Positions 47,544 through 55,850 of a DNA stretch of 64,000 nucleotides are shown piece after piece. The stretch is from Albibacterium sp035514885 (lineage in GTDB: Bacteria > Bacteroidota > Bacteroidia > Sphingobacteriales > Sphingobacteriaceae), in assembly GCF_035514885.1 (NCBI RefSeq), contig NZ_DATJCH010000010.1:1-64000 (forward strand), read 5' to 3'. The notes beneath the pieces are model-generated. The model saw only the letters and a program-made list of their open reading frames with translations. It was not told where the DNA came from and ran no database searches. Made by a program: the position numbers and the translations under genes. Positions within the stretch are counted from its first letter, which is position 1, and each line of letters starts with the position of its first letter.

Positions 47544-47561
47544 TATTAATGATAGAACAAT

Positions 47562-47600
47562 AAAAAAAGCCTGTTTAGAACTCTGAACAGGCTTTTTTTT
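47562..47600 (+). terminator. Rho-independent terminator after rpoC
   Basis: An A7 run, then the stem GCCTGTTTAGA/TCTGAACAGGC and a T9 run, located 18 bp after the rpoC stop. It closes the ribosomal and RNA polymerase operon and would work in both directions. Confidence 0.9.
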
Positions 47601-47627
47601 TAATATATTTATTAAAAGATTTAATTT

Positions 47628-47939
47628 ATGAATGAACAAGGAAAACAGCAAGAGATAAATATTGAACTTTCGGAAGAAGTTGCTGAAGGAACTTATTCTA
47701 ATTTAGCTATTATCACTCATTCTAATACTGAATTTGTATTGGATTTTATAAGAGTAATGCCCGGTATACCAAAGGCCAAAGTAAAATCTAGAATTATTTT
47801 AACTCCTGAACATGCAAAGCGCTTAATGAATGCAATGAAAGATAATATTGATAAATTTGAAAGCATTCATGGTGAAATTAATACAAATGAAGGACAGGTA
47901 TTCCCAATGAATTTTGGGGGACCACCTGCAGAAGCTTAA
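47628..47939 (+). CDS. DUF3467 family protein
   Basis: The 103-residue soluble protein contains EVAEGTYSNLAIITHSNTEF, VLDFIRVMPGIPKAKVKSRI and ILTPEHAKRLMNAMKDNIDK, the full DUF3467 pattern. The function is unknown. It is commonly found just downstream of rpoC in Bacteroidota, as here. Confidence 0.85.
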   Translation: MNEQGKQQEINIELSEEVAEGTYSNLAIITHSNTEFVLDFIRVMPGIPKAKVKSRIILTPEHAKRLMNAMKDNIDKFESIHGEINTNEGQVFPMNFGGPPAEA

Positions 47940-48056
47940 GTTATTTGATTTAGTATAAAACGTTCTGCCAGCTGTTCTTGTTATATAATATCCTTTCTAA
48001 ATTAAACAGTTGTTTTACTTTAAATAAAGAATTGTTTTTGCTTAATTTAAGAATTC

Positions 48057-49304
48057 ATGAAAAAGCTTATTCTACTATTGCTTCTGTTTTCACCAGCCTT
48101 ATCATTCGCACAAGGCTTTCAGGTGAATTTACAAGGAGCTAAACAATCGGCTATGGCTGGTTCTGGTGCAGCACTTATCCTAGATGAGTCGACTATTTTT
48201 TTCAATCCTGGTGCGATGAGTTTCGTTCCGTATAATTCGGCGAGCTTGGGGATGAATGCGACTATGTTTAGACCATCGTTTACAGCTTCTGGTAGTGATA
48301 ACACAGAAAATGTGAAGAAAAAGGTTGGTACGCCTTTCGCCGCTTATGCGCTTTTTGGTCCTGATCAAGCAAAATGGAAAATAGGATTAGGGGTTTATAC
48401 GCCATTCGGTGGATTGACGGAATGGGACAAATCTTGGTCAGGTAAGTACACTTTGCTCGCAGTAGATTTAAAAGCTATTTATTTTCAACCGACATTTAGC
48501 TATCGTATTACAGATAACTTAGGAATTGGTGTTGGCCTTATTTACAACTACGGAGATGTTGATTTGAAACAAGCAATACCTCTTGGTTTTAGTGATGGGA
48601 GCGATGCGAATGCTCATTTGACTGGTACAGGTAAGGGGTATGGATGGAATGCAGGTATATATTACAAAACGCAAAATGGCGTGTCCTTAGCCCTGGTTCA
48701 TCATTCAAAAGTAGTGACGAAGTTGAGGGATGGAGATGCTGTATTTAACGTTCCTGATGCTTTCAAGCAATTTTTCCCTGAAGGAAATACATTTGATTCA
48801 GAAATACCTTTGCCTTCTACAACTACACTGGGAATTGGCATTCCGGTTAATGAGAAGACTTCAATAGCAATTGATGGTAGCTTTGTTAATTGGAAAGTGT
48901 ACAAGGAGTTTGTCTTTGATTTTTCAAAGAATACTCCCGCTCTAGAAGATAGCCGCTCTGAAAGAAATTATGGAAACGGAGGAGCCATAAGACTGGGTGT
49001 TCAGCATCAAGCAAGTGAAAAATTGACTTTAAGAGCAGGGTCTGCATACCTTTTTACACCGGTAAAAGATGGCTATGTAACTCCTGATTCACCAGATGGA
49101 AATACGCTAGTTTTAAGTGCAGGTGTAGGTTATGAAGTAAATAAAAGGTGGGAGATTAATGCCAACATGATGTATGGAACTGTTGAATCAAGAGAAGGCA
49201 CCTTATTGGGTCCAACGGCAGAGGGTACGCTAGAACCTAGTATATCTGGTACTTATAAAATCCATGCTATCGCCCCTGGTCTTTCTATTGGGTATAAGTG
49301 GTAG
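48057..49304 (+). CDS. OmpP1/FadL family outer-membrane transporter
   Basis: The 415-residue protein has a signal peptide (cleavage near FAQG). The FadL-type N-terminal plug sequence follows (QVNLQGAKQSAMAGSGAALI), then amphipathic beta strands with alternating aromatic residues and a C-terminal aromatic strand ending SIGYKW. Members transport long-chain fatty acids or other hydrophobic compounds. The substrate here is unknown. Convergent with miaA, 6 bp away. Confidence 0.88.
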   Translation: MKKLILLLLLFSPALSFAQGFQVNLQGAKQSAMAGSGAALILDESTIFFNPGAMSFVPYNSASLGMNATMFRPSFTASGSDNTENVKKKVGTPFAAYALFGPDQAKWKIGLGVYTPFGGLTEWDKSWSGKYTLLAVDLKAIYFQPTFSYRITDNLGIGVGLIYNYGDVDLKQAIPLGFSDGSDANAHLTGTGKGYGWNAGIYYKTQNGVSLALVHHSKVVTKLRDGDAVFNVPDAFKQFFPEGNTFDSEIPLPSTTTLGIGIPVNEKTSIAIDGSFVNWKVYKEFVFDFSKNTPALEDSRSERNYGNGGAIRLGVQHQASEKLTLRAGSAYLFTPVKDGYVTPDSPDGNTLVLSAGVGYEVNKRWEINANMMYGTVESREGTLLGPTAEGTLEPSISGTYKIHAIAPGLSIGYKW

Positions 49305-49310
49305 GTTAAC

Positions 49311-50222
49311 CTAACTTGTTTTTGATTTTATGTAGTCAGAAATAGATTTGAAATCATTAGGTTCAAACCAACGTGTGTCTAAATCTTTTTTAAACCAAGT
49401 TAGTTGCCGTTTTGCGTATCTTCTTGTGTTTTGTTTTATTTTTTCAATGGCTTCATCTAAGTTGTATTTGTTATCTAAATAATCAAAGATTTCAGTGTAG
49501 CCAACAGATAATAGAGGGGCTTTATTACGATAGTTATAAAGTCCTTTTACTTCTTCAATCAACCCTTCTTCAATCATTAAATCTACACGGTGGTTAATCC
49601 TGTTATATAAATCTTCCCGATCTGTATTCAGACCAATATTTATTGTATTAAATTTACGCAATCCTGTTTCTTTTTTTCTCCATATTGAAAAAGGTATTTG
49701 AGTAGTTTCAAAAACCTCTAATGCCCTGATAATACGCTGAGGGTTATTGATATCAACTTCATTGTAATAGTCAATGTCAACCTTTCGCAAGAGCTCTTGT
49801 AAAGGAATAATTCCATCTTCCTGAAGTGTTTTAACTAGACCTTCACGAATTCCCGGAGCAGGTTTTGGCAGGTTATCTAATCCTTTGCAGACCGCATTAA
49901 CGAACAGACCTGATCCTCCAACTAGTATTAATGTATCAGTTGTTTCAAATAGCTTATGGATGCAGTTTAAAGCATCACGCTCATAATCGCCGGCAGAGTA
50001 GTTGTCATGAATACTGTGTGAATTGATAAAATAATGAGTTACAGCCTGAAGTTCATCCAAACTGGGCTTAGCAGTTCCAATATTCATTTCTCTATAAAAT
50101 TGCCGAGAGTCAGCAGAAATTATATCGGTGTTATATTCTTTCGCTAATTTAATGGATAAGGCAGTTTTGCCTATGCCGGTAGGGCCGACAATGCAAATAA
50201 GCTTTTTTGATAAGTTAATCAT
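49311..50222 (-). CDS. miaA: tRNA dimethylallyltransferase
   Basis: The 303-residue enzyme adds the dimethylallyl group to A37 of tRNAs that read UNN codons. Its motifs are the P-loop GPTGIGKT (residues 13-20), DSRQFYREMNIGTAKP, LVGGSGLFVNAVCKGLDNLP, NPQRIIRALEV and the C-terminal TRRYAKRQLTWF. The start codon overlaps the stop of the upstream gene by one base. It belongs to a tRNA-maturation operon with the nucleotidyltransferase and Sua5 genes. Confidence 0.95.
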   Translation of the reverse strand: MINLSKKLICIVGPTGIGKTALSIKLAKEYNTDIISADSRQFYREMNIGTAKPSLDELQAVTHYFINSHSIHDNYSAGDYERDALNCIHKLFETTDTLILVGGSGLFVNAVCKGLDNLPKPAPGIREGLVKTLQEDGIIPLQELLRKVDIDYYNEVDINNPQRIIRALEVFETTQIPFSIWRKKETGLRKFNTINIGLNTDREDLYNRINHRVDLMIEEGLIEEVKGLYNYRNKAPLLSVGYTEIFDYLDNKYNLDEAIEKIKQNTRRYAKRQLTWFKKDLDTRWFEPNDFKSISDYIKSKTS

Positions 50223-50809
50223 TAAAAATCATCGTCACCGCCAGATGGATCTGTAAATTCATCTGTTTCAGACTCCTCATCATCCAGTAGGTCAACGTCT
50301 TCTTCTTCAGCATCGTATCCCATATCGTTTAAGAAGTCGAATTCACTTTTTGTATCCTCATCAGATCCAAGATGCGCTTCGTCAATACCTCCCATATTGT
50401 TGAATATCTTTGGAGCTTTCCCTACGCTTTTAAATACAAAAGGATATTGTTTACCTTCCTCCTCTGATAAAATCTTTATTAATTGAACGTGGAAGTCAAA
50501 AGGTCGTTCAAAATTATAGGTGTAGTAGAATTTTTGATGAGGATCATCTATATGTTGATTCAGACGAGTATTGTCCATTAATAAGACTCCTTTTCGGATT
50601 CTTGTTTCAGAAGGTAAATAGGTAAACTCTTCACCCTTTTTCCATTGATCGTTACTGATAAAAAAAGAGGAAGGATGCTCGGGATCGTAACCAACCGACT
50701 CTAATATAGCTCGGTGTAAATCAAGAAAAGAGTGTTTGGATAGCACTTCAATCTCACGAATTACTTCATCGTAATCTTCAAATGTAACCCTAAATCTATA
50801 AATTGCCAT
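50222..50809 (-). CDS. pRiA4b ORF-3-like (IS1096 passenger TnpR-like) protein
   Basis: The protein is 195 residues from MAIYRFRVTFE (50809). An alternative start lies two codons upstream. The N-terminal two thirds fit the PRiA4_ORF3 fold: YRFRVTFEDYDEVIREIEV, a helix, then DPEHPSSFFISNDQWKKGEEF. The C-terminal 50 or so residues are strongly acidic. Despite the family name there is no transposon here, and the gene is embedded in an operon with miaA. The function is unknown. Confidence 0.75.
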   Translation of the reverse strand: MAIYRFRVTFEDYDEVIREIEVLSKHSFLDLHRAILESVGYDPEHPSSFFISNDQWKKGEEFTYLPSETRIRKGVLLMDNTRLNQHIDDPHQKFYYTYNFERPFDFHVQLIKILSEEEGKQYPFVFKSVGKAPKIFNNMGGIDEAHLGSDEDTKSEFDFLNDMGYDAEEEDVDLLDDEESETDEFTDPSGGDDDF

Positions 50810-50872
50810 GATCAATGAAATTTTATGCGAAGATGTTTAAAATTAAATGATTTTATAAATTTTTTAAAAAAT

Positions 50873-52291
50873 TTAGTTCTGTTTAGTACTCTTTGCCTCT
50901 AAACCCAACGACTTCGCTGTTTTAATCATAAACTCCGTTGCGTCTTTTTTGTTGTTGTTAATGTCTCCATCCAAAATAGCTTCGCGTATTGCATTTTTTA
51001 TAATACCTACTTTTCTTCCCGGTTTAATATTAAAGAATTTCATGATATCTTCTCCATCAATAGGAGGTTGCCAGTTTCTTATCTGATCACGCTCTTCAAC
51101 ATCTTTAAGCTTTTGTTTAACTTGTTCAAAATTCTCACGATACTTTTTACGCTTATATTTGTTTTTCGTGGTTACATCGGCATGGCAAAGTATCATTAAG
51201 CTATCAATATCATCTCCGGCTTCAAAAAGTAGTCTTCTCACTGCTGAATCAGTAACAACATCCTGGGCTAAAACAATTGGGCGTAAATGAAGTAAAACCA
51301 GCTTTTGTACAAACTTCATCTTTTCATTTAGTGGAAGCTTTAATTCAGCAAAAAGTTTTGGAACCATTTTAGCTCCCCGATCCTCGTGTCCATGAAATGT
51401 CCATCCTTGAGTTTCGTCAAATCGTTTGGTCAATGGTTTCGCTATATCATGCATGATAGCGGCCCACCTTAACCATATATCCTCACTTTCTCTTGCAACA
51501 TTATCCAATACTTCTAATGTATGGTAAAAGTTATCTTTATGGCTTTTTCCTTTAATAGTTTCTACTCCATAAAGATTAACCATAGCAGGGAAGATAATTT
51601 CTAGTAAGCCTGTATTAAATAAGTGTTCAAAGCCAACAGAGGGCTTATTTGAAGCTACAATCTTTTGTAATTCGTCTATGATTCTTTCTTGAGATACAAT
51701 TTTAATACGCTCCTTGTTTGTTCTTATAGCATTTAATGCTTCTTCATCGATATCAAATTGAAGTTGAGAGGAAAAACGAATAGCTCGCATCATTCTTAAC
51801 GGGTCGTCCGAAAAAGTTTCTACGGGGTTTAAAGGTGTACGAATTAAATTATGTCTGATATCTTCTATTCCATTAAACGGATCGAGAAGCTCACCGTAGT
51901 TTTCTTTATTTAAACTCAGAGCCATTGCATTGATGGTAAAATCGCGTCGCAGCTGATCATCTTTTAAGTTGCCATTCTCTACAATAGGTTTACGGGAGTC
52001 AGATCGATAAGACTCTTTTCTTGCACCCACGAACTCAATATCCATGTTGTCATAATGCAGCATCGCAGTTCCAAAATTCTTAAATACTGAAACTTTTAAT
52101 TTAAGTGTTTCTGCAACCTTCTCGGCAAAAGCTATTCCGCTACCAATAACTAAGATGTCAATATCATTCTTGAAATCACGTTTCATAAACAGATCCCGAA
52201 CGAAACCTCCTATAACGTAAAGCTCAACTCCGCTGGTATCTGCTAAATCGCCAAGAGTTTTAAAGATGGGATGTTGTAGTCGTTCATTCAT
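50873..52291 (-). CDS. tRNA nucleotidyltransferase (CCA-adding type) with HD domain
   Basis: The protein is 472 residues from MNERLQHP (an upstream start at 52351 adds an unconserved 20 residues). The class II nucleotidyltransferase head has VIGGFVRDLFM and the catalytic DIDIL acidic pair, then RRDFTINAMALSL and the RMMRAIRF neck motif. An HD domain (HDIAKPLTKRF) follows. None of the tRNA genes in the window encodes CCA, so a CCA-adding enzyme is required. The motif set cannot separate CCA-adding from poly(A) activity with certainty. Confidence 0.9.
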   Translation of the reverse strand: MNERLQHPIFKTLGDLADTSGVELYVIGGFVRDLFMKRDFKNDIDILVIGSGIAFAEKVAETLKLKVSVFKNFGTAMLHYDNMDIEFVGARKESYRSDSRKPIVENGNLKDDQLRRDFTINAMALSLNKENYGELLDPFNGIEDIRHNLIRTPLNPVETFSDDPLRMMRAIRFSSQLQFDIDEEALNAIRTNKERIKIVSQERIIDELQKIVASNKPSVGFEHLFNTGLLEIIFPAMVNLYGVETIKGKSHKDNFYHTLEVLDNVARESEDIWLRWAAIMHDIAKPLTKRFDETQGWTFHGHEDRGAKMVPKLFAELKLPLNEKMKFVQKLVLLHLRPIVLAQDVVTDSAVRRLLFEAGDDIDSLMILCHADVTTKNKYKRKKYRENFEQVKQKLKDVEERDQIRNWQPPIDGEDIMKFFNIKPGRKVGIIKNAIREAILDGDINNNKKDATEFMIKTAKSLGLEAKSTKQN

Positions 52292-52403
52292 ATGGGAAAG
52301 TGTATGCTTGTTTAAAGCGTATTGGCCACAAAAGTACGAAATAGCTATCATAAAATAATAAAGAGAGCTATTGCTGTAGTTTTGTGAAGTGAGTTTTGTT
52401 TTT

Positions 52404-52991
52404 CTACGGTTTTCGAATTAACTCGAATTGACCTGAAGGCCCAAGTTTAATAATTGTTGAAGCAGAATTTTCTTGTTGATCTTCCTGCTGATAACTTACG
52501 ACATAATCTACTCCATTTATGATCTCGTCTTCTACCTCACTGAAGTTTTTTGGTGATGGGTGATTTGTTAAATTGGCAGACGTAGATACAATGGGTTTCC
52601 TAAATCGATGTATTAATTCCTTGCAAAAGTCATGCTTTACGATTCGTATACCTATGGTTCCATCTGCCGGAATCAGATTGGGACTTAGATTTTTGGCACC
52701 TGAATAAATAATTGTTAATGGGGTATCAGAGTATTCAATTAATTCATAGGCAACATCCGGAATCTCACGTACATAGCTGCTTAATTTATTGTCGTTATCC
52801 AATAAAATAATTAAACTTTTGTTTTTTGAACGACCTTTAAGTTGATTTACCTTTTCAACAGCTTCAGGATTGGTAGCATCACAACCGATACCCCATATTG
52901 TATCTGTTGGATACAATATAATTCCACCCTTTCTTAATACATCTAAAGCCTGTTCTATATCTTTTTTAAAAATATGAAAATCGGAGCTCAT
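52404..52991 (-). CDS. L-threonylcarbamoyladenylate synthase (Sua5/YciO/YrdC)
   Basis: The 195-residue single-domain protein acts in t6A37 modification of tRNA. Its motifs are GGIILYPTDTIWGIGCDATN, the basic LKGRSKNKSLIILL segment and the C-terminal PIVSTSANLTNHP. The short length fits TsaC-like members without the Sua5 extension. It begins at the base next to the dapD stop, so translation is probably coupled. Confidence 0.9.
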   Translation of the reverse strand: MSSDFHIFKKDIEQALDVLRKGGIILYPTDTIWGIGCDATNPEAVEKVNQLKGRSKNKSLIILLDNDNKLSSYVREIPDVAYELIEYSDTPLTIIYSGAKNLSPNLIPADGTIGIRIVKHDFCKELIHRFRKPIVSTSANLTNHPSPKNFSEVEDEIINGVDYVVSYQQEDQQENSASTIIKLGPSGQFELIRKP

Positions 52992-53810
52992 TTATATAGC
53001 AACATTATGTTCCCTTAACGCATCGTTTAAGGAGGTCTTTTTATCTGTAGATTCTTTGCGTTTACCAATGATTAATGCACATGGAACCTGATATTCACCC
53101 GCTGGATATTGTTTTGTATATGAACCAGGGATAACTACTGAGCGGGCAGGAACAAATGATTTATATTCAACAGGTTGCTCTCCGGTAACATCAATAATTT
53201 TGGTAGAAGCTGTTAGAACAACATTGGCACCTAATACAACTTCTCTTTCAACATGAACCCCCTCAACTACAATACAACGAGAGCCAACAAAGCAATTGTC
53301 CTCAATAATTACAGGTGATGCCTGGACAGGCTCTAAAACGCCTCCAATACCAACACCTCCACTTAGATGAACATTCTTGCCAATTTGTGCACATGATCCA
53401 ACGGTAGCCCAAGTATCTACCATGGTACCTTCATCAACATAGGCACCAATATTTACATAAGAAGGCATTAGTATTACTCCTTTTGCAAGAAATGCACCGT
53501 AGCGTGCAAGACCATGAGGAACTACCCGAACACCCAATTCTTTATAATTGGTTTTCAGTTTCATTTTGTCGTAGAAAACAAAAGGACCAGCTTCTATCAC
53601 TTTCATTTTGCGAATAGGAAAATACAAGATTATAGCCTTTTTTATCCACTCATTTATATGCCAACGGTTACCAATTGGCTCTGCAACACGTAACTCTCCT
53701 TTGTCTAATTTTAAAATAACAGTTTCGATCGCGTCTTGATATTCTTTGTATTCTAATAATTGACGATCTTCCCATGCATCTTCGATTAGTTTTTTAATTT
53801 CTGTGGTCAT
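52992..53810 (-). CDS. dapD: 2,3,4,5-tetrahydropyridine-2,6-dicarboxylate N-succinyltransferase
   Basis: The protein is 272 residues from MTTEIKKLIEDAW (53810). A start at 53900 adds an unconserved stretch. The left-handed beta-helix is built of hexapeptide repeats, visible around MPSYVNIGAYVDEGTMVDTW and GVGIGGVLEPVQASPVIIED. The enzyme belongs to the succinylase branch of diaminopimelate and lysine synthesis, downstream of lysC in the pathway. It is the first gene of the minus-strand run toward miaA. Confidence 0.95.
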   Translation of the reverse strand: MTTEIKKLIEDAWEDRQLLEYKEYQDAIETVILKLDKGELRVAEPIGNRWHINEWIKKAIILYFPIRKMKVIEAGPFVFYDKMKLKTNYKELGVRVVPHGLARYGAFLAKGVILMPSYVNIGAYVDEGTMVDTWATVGSCAQIGKNVHLSGGVGIGGVLEPVQASPVIIEDNCFVGSRCIVVEGVHVEREVVLGANVVLTASTKIIDVTGEQPVEYKSFVPARSVVIPGSYTKQYPAGEYQVPCALIIGKRKESTDKKTSLNDALREHNVAI

Positions 53811-54061
53811 TTGAATGTTTTGAGACGAAAATATTGGAACGAAAATAGATATTTTTAAAGAAAAAGAATTAATAAAAGGTAAAAATAAGTAAAAGCGCAA
53901 AGATTATTTAAGTTTTTTGATCGTAGCAGACTCTGTTTATAACGAATGCAGAAAGATCTGTGTCGTTTTATGCAACGGATGATAACTACTATTAATATAT
54001 TTGTAGAGCATTGATTCGAGACAATGGTAATCCATTTATTTTTAACCTTAAAAAATTACTT

Positions 54062-54592
54062 ATGAAAATTTTAAAAGCAACAACAGTCCTTTTCTGTCTT
54101 CTCTTTGTTTCTGTTATAACAAAAGCACAAAGCCAGGTCGATGAAATTGTAAAAGATTGGGAAAGAGCAAAAGCTTATACAAAAGAATACCTGGATGCAA
54201 TGCCCGAATCAGGCTATGATTTGAAACCTACGGCTGAGATGCGTTCATTTGCAGAACAAATGTTGCACTTAACAGACGCGAATTACAGTTTTGCTTCTAC
54301 TGTATCTGATGAGAAGGTTCCTGCAGACAAGGTTGGATTAGAAAAAACATCAGATAAATCGAAAGAGAATGTGACTAAGTTGGTTTTGGCAGGATATGAT
54401 TTTGTTATAAATAGTGTGAAAAAAATGTCTCCGGGCAAATTTAATGAAAATACGAAATTGTTTGATCGTTTTGAAATGACAAAAGGCACTGCATTGGCTA
54501 AATGTTTTGAACATCAAACACATCATCGAGGACAGGCAACTGTATATTTAAGATTAGCAGGAGTAACGCCGCCACAGGAAAAACTATTTTAG
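54062..54592 (+). CDS. Exported DinB-like (DinB/YfiT) family protein
   Basis: The protein is 176 residues from ATG 54062, with a signal peptide cleaved near TKAQ-SQ. The four-helix DinB fold is supported by the possible metal ligands His in AEQMLHLTDANY and His-x-x-x-His in FEHQTHHRGQATVYLR. An upstream start at 54011 would bury the signal. Function of exported DinB proteins is not established. TATATTTG at 53996-54003 may be the -7 element, but I see no matching -33. Confidence 0.8.
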   Translation: MKILKATTVLFCLLFVSVITKAQSQVDEIVKDWERAKAYTKEYLDAMPESGYDLKPTAEMRSFAEQMLHLTDANYSFASTVSDEKVPADKVGLEKTSDKSKENVTKLVLAGYDFVINSVKKMSPGKFNENTKLFDRFEMTKGTALAKCFEHQTHHRGQATVYLRLAGVTPPQEKLF

Positions 54593-54642
54593 TAAGTAAG
54601 ACCTGATCTATTACTCCATAAAAGAAATTCATATTTTTGTGT

Positions 54643-55041
54643 ATGGCGAAAGAATTAGAGAAGTTACGTATCGATAAGTATTTATGGGCAATACGACTAT
54701 TTAAAACAAGAAGTCTGGCGACCGATGCTTGTAATGCAGGAAGGGTAAAGTTGAACGGACAAAATATCAAACCTGCCTATGCAGTAAAGATTGGTGAGAC
54801 CTTTCAAATCCAGAAAGGTATCGAAAGAAAAACTATAAAGGTGATTGGTTTATTAAAACAGCGAGTAGACGCTAAAACTGCTGTACAGTTTTATGAAGAT
54901 CTGACACCTGTAGAAGAAACTCAAGCTTATAAATCAGCTTTTCATGCGCCGGTATTACGACGAGATAGAGGAACCGGAAGACCAACGAAAAGGGATAGGA
55001 GAGAGATTGATAATTTAAGAGATGAATGGCAAGAAGAGTAG
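54643..55041 (+). CDS. S4-domain RNA-binding protein (Hsp15-like)
   Basis: The protein is 132 residues from MAKELEKLRIDKYLWAIRLF. The S4 domain occupies about residues 8-70, with TRSLATDACNAGRVKLNGQNIKP as its core. The basic tail (RDRGTGRPTKRDRREIDNLR) is typical of heat-shock protein 15 homologues, which recycle 50S subunits with stalled nascent chains. It is convergent with the OmpH-like gene. Confidence 0.87.
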   Translation: MAKELEKLRIDKYLWAIRLFKTRSLATDACNAGRVKLNGQNIKPAYAVKIGETFQIQKGIERKTIKVIGLLKQRVDAKTAVQFYEDLTPVEETQAYKSAFHAPVLRRDRGTGRPTKRDRREIDNLRDEWQEE

Positions 55042-55065
55042 CTTATGGCAAAGCTACTCTTCTTT
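55031..55065. terminator. Bidirectional terminator between convergent genes
   Basis: A 14-bp perfect stem (AAGAAGAGTAGCTT and AAGCTACTCTTCTT) with a 6-nt loop overlaps the end of the S4 gene and lies 10 bp before the end of the minus-strand OmpH-like gene. Confidence 0.8.
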
Positions 55066-55074
55066 GAAGATATT

Positions 55075-55668
55075 TTATTTTTTCTCTTTCTTGTATTCAG
55101 CATTTAAACCGTCTACAACTTCTTTAGTAACTTCTAAGCTTTTATCAGCATACAATACTGTTGGGTTTGCAGTAGAGTAGGTAAGTACCAATTTATATCC
55201 TTTTTCAGCAGAAAACTTCTTAAGATATTCAGAGATTTTATTATAAAGTTTCTCGTTTTCTTGGGCTTCTTCCTGACCTAAAGAAGTACTTGCATTTTGA
55301 TTAAGACGTCCAAGCTCTTCTTGTTTTCTAGCTAATCTTTCCTCTGTAGCAGCACGTTGCTCTGCGCTCATATTTCCTGCCGATCCTTGATACTCTGCAA
55401 CTTCACGTTGAAAAGCATTGCCTTTGGCAGTTAAATCAGCTTGGGCCGCCTTAGTTTTGCTTTCGAACCTTGCAGTTACATCTTTGAAATATTCGTAGTT
55501 ATGTAGAAGTGAGTCAGAATTTACATAAACAATTTCATTGATTGCATTATTGTTTGCCGACAAGCTGTCATTTGAAGAGGTACTGGTAACCGCACCTTTG
55601 TTGTTACATGATATTAGGGCTGTAGAAAATAAGACTGCTAAGCCTGCGTTAAAGAGTGTATTTTTCAT
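55075..55668 (-). CDS. OmpH/Skp-like lipoprotein
   Basis: The protein is 197 residues from MKNTLFNAG (55668), with a lipoprotein signal (ALISC, Cys21). The Skp-like domain follows: IVYVNSDSLLHNYEYFKDV, a long charged coiled coil (about residues 70-140) and KGYKLVLTYSTANPTVLYAD at the end. Skp/OmpH proteins are periplasmic chaperones for outer-membrane proteins. The lipid anchor is a common Bacteroidota variation. It is driven by the promoter at 55691-55720. Confidence 0.87.
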   Translation of the reverse strand: MKNTLFNAGLAVLFSTALISCNNKGAVTSTSSNDSLSANNNAINEIVYVNSDSLLHNYEYFKDVTARFESKTKAAQADLTAKGNAFQREVAEYQGSAGNMSAEQRAATEERLARKQEELGRLNQNASTSLGQEEAQENEKLYNKISEYLKKFSAEKGYKLVLTYSTANPTVLYADKSLEVTKEVVDGLNAEYKKEKK

Positions 55669-55690
55669 TTCAATTTGATTACTATGATTG

Positions 55691-55720
55691 CAAAGATAAA
55701 ATTTCCATGTTATTTCCCAA
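55691..55720 (-). promoter_or_regulatory. Promoter of the OmpH-like gene
   Basis: On the minus strand TTG (55718-55720), a 19-nt spacer and TATCTTTG (55691-55698) match the Bacteroidota consensus, 23 bp upstream of the start codon. Confidence 0.78.
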
Positions 55721-55799
55721 CTATTTAAATCAATAGTCACCTACATTATTAAAAATAGGCCTAAATCAATCGATATAATGTGTTTTAGGTTCATTCAAA

Positions 55800-55831
55800 T
55801 TGAAAAATAGCGTATTTTTTTCGTATTTTTG
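55800..55831 (+). promoter_or_regulatory. Promoter of gyrB
   Basis: TTG at 55800-55802, a 21-nt spacer and TATTTTTG at 55824-55831. It is 19 bp before the gyrB start. Confidence 0.72.
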
Positions 55832-55850
55832 TGAATTGTAAAATCAATTT

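Noticed and set aside
53811..53900. N-terminal extension of DapD
   Set aside because: The extra 30 residues are hydrophobic and unconserved. The family start is the MTTEIKK at 53810.
54632..54639. TATTTTTG as a promoter for the S4 gene
   Set aside because: It ends 3 bp before the start codon and has no -33 partner, so transcription would begin inside the gene.
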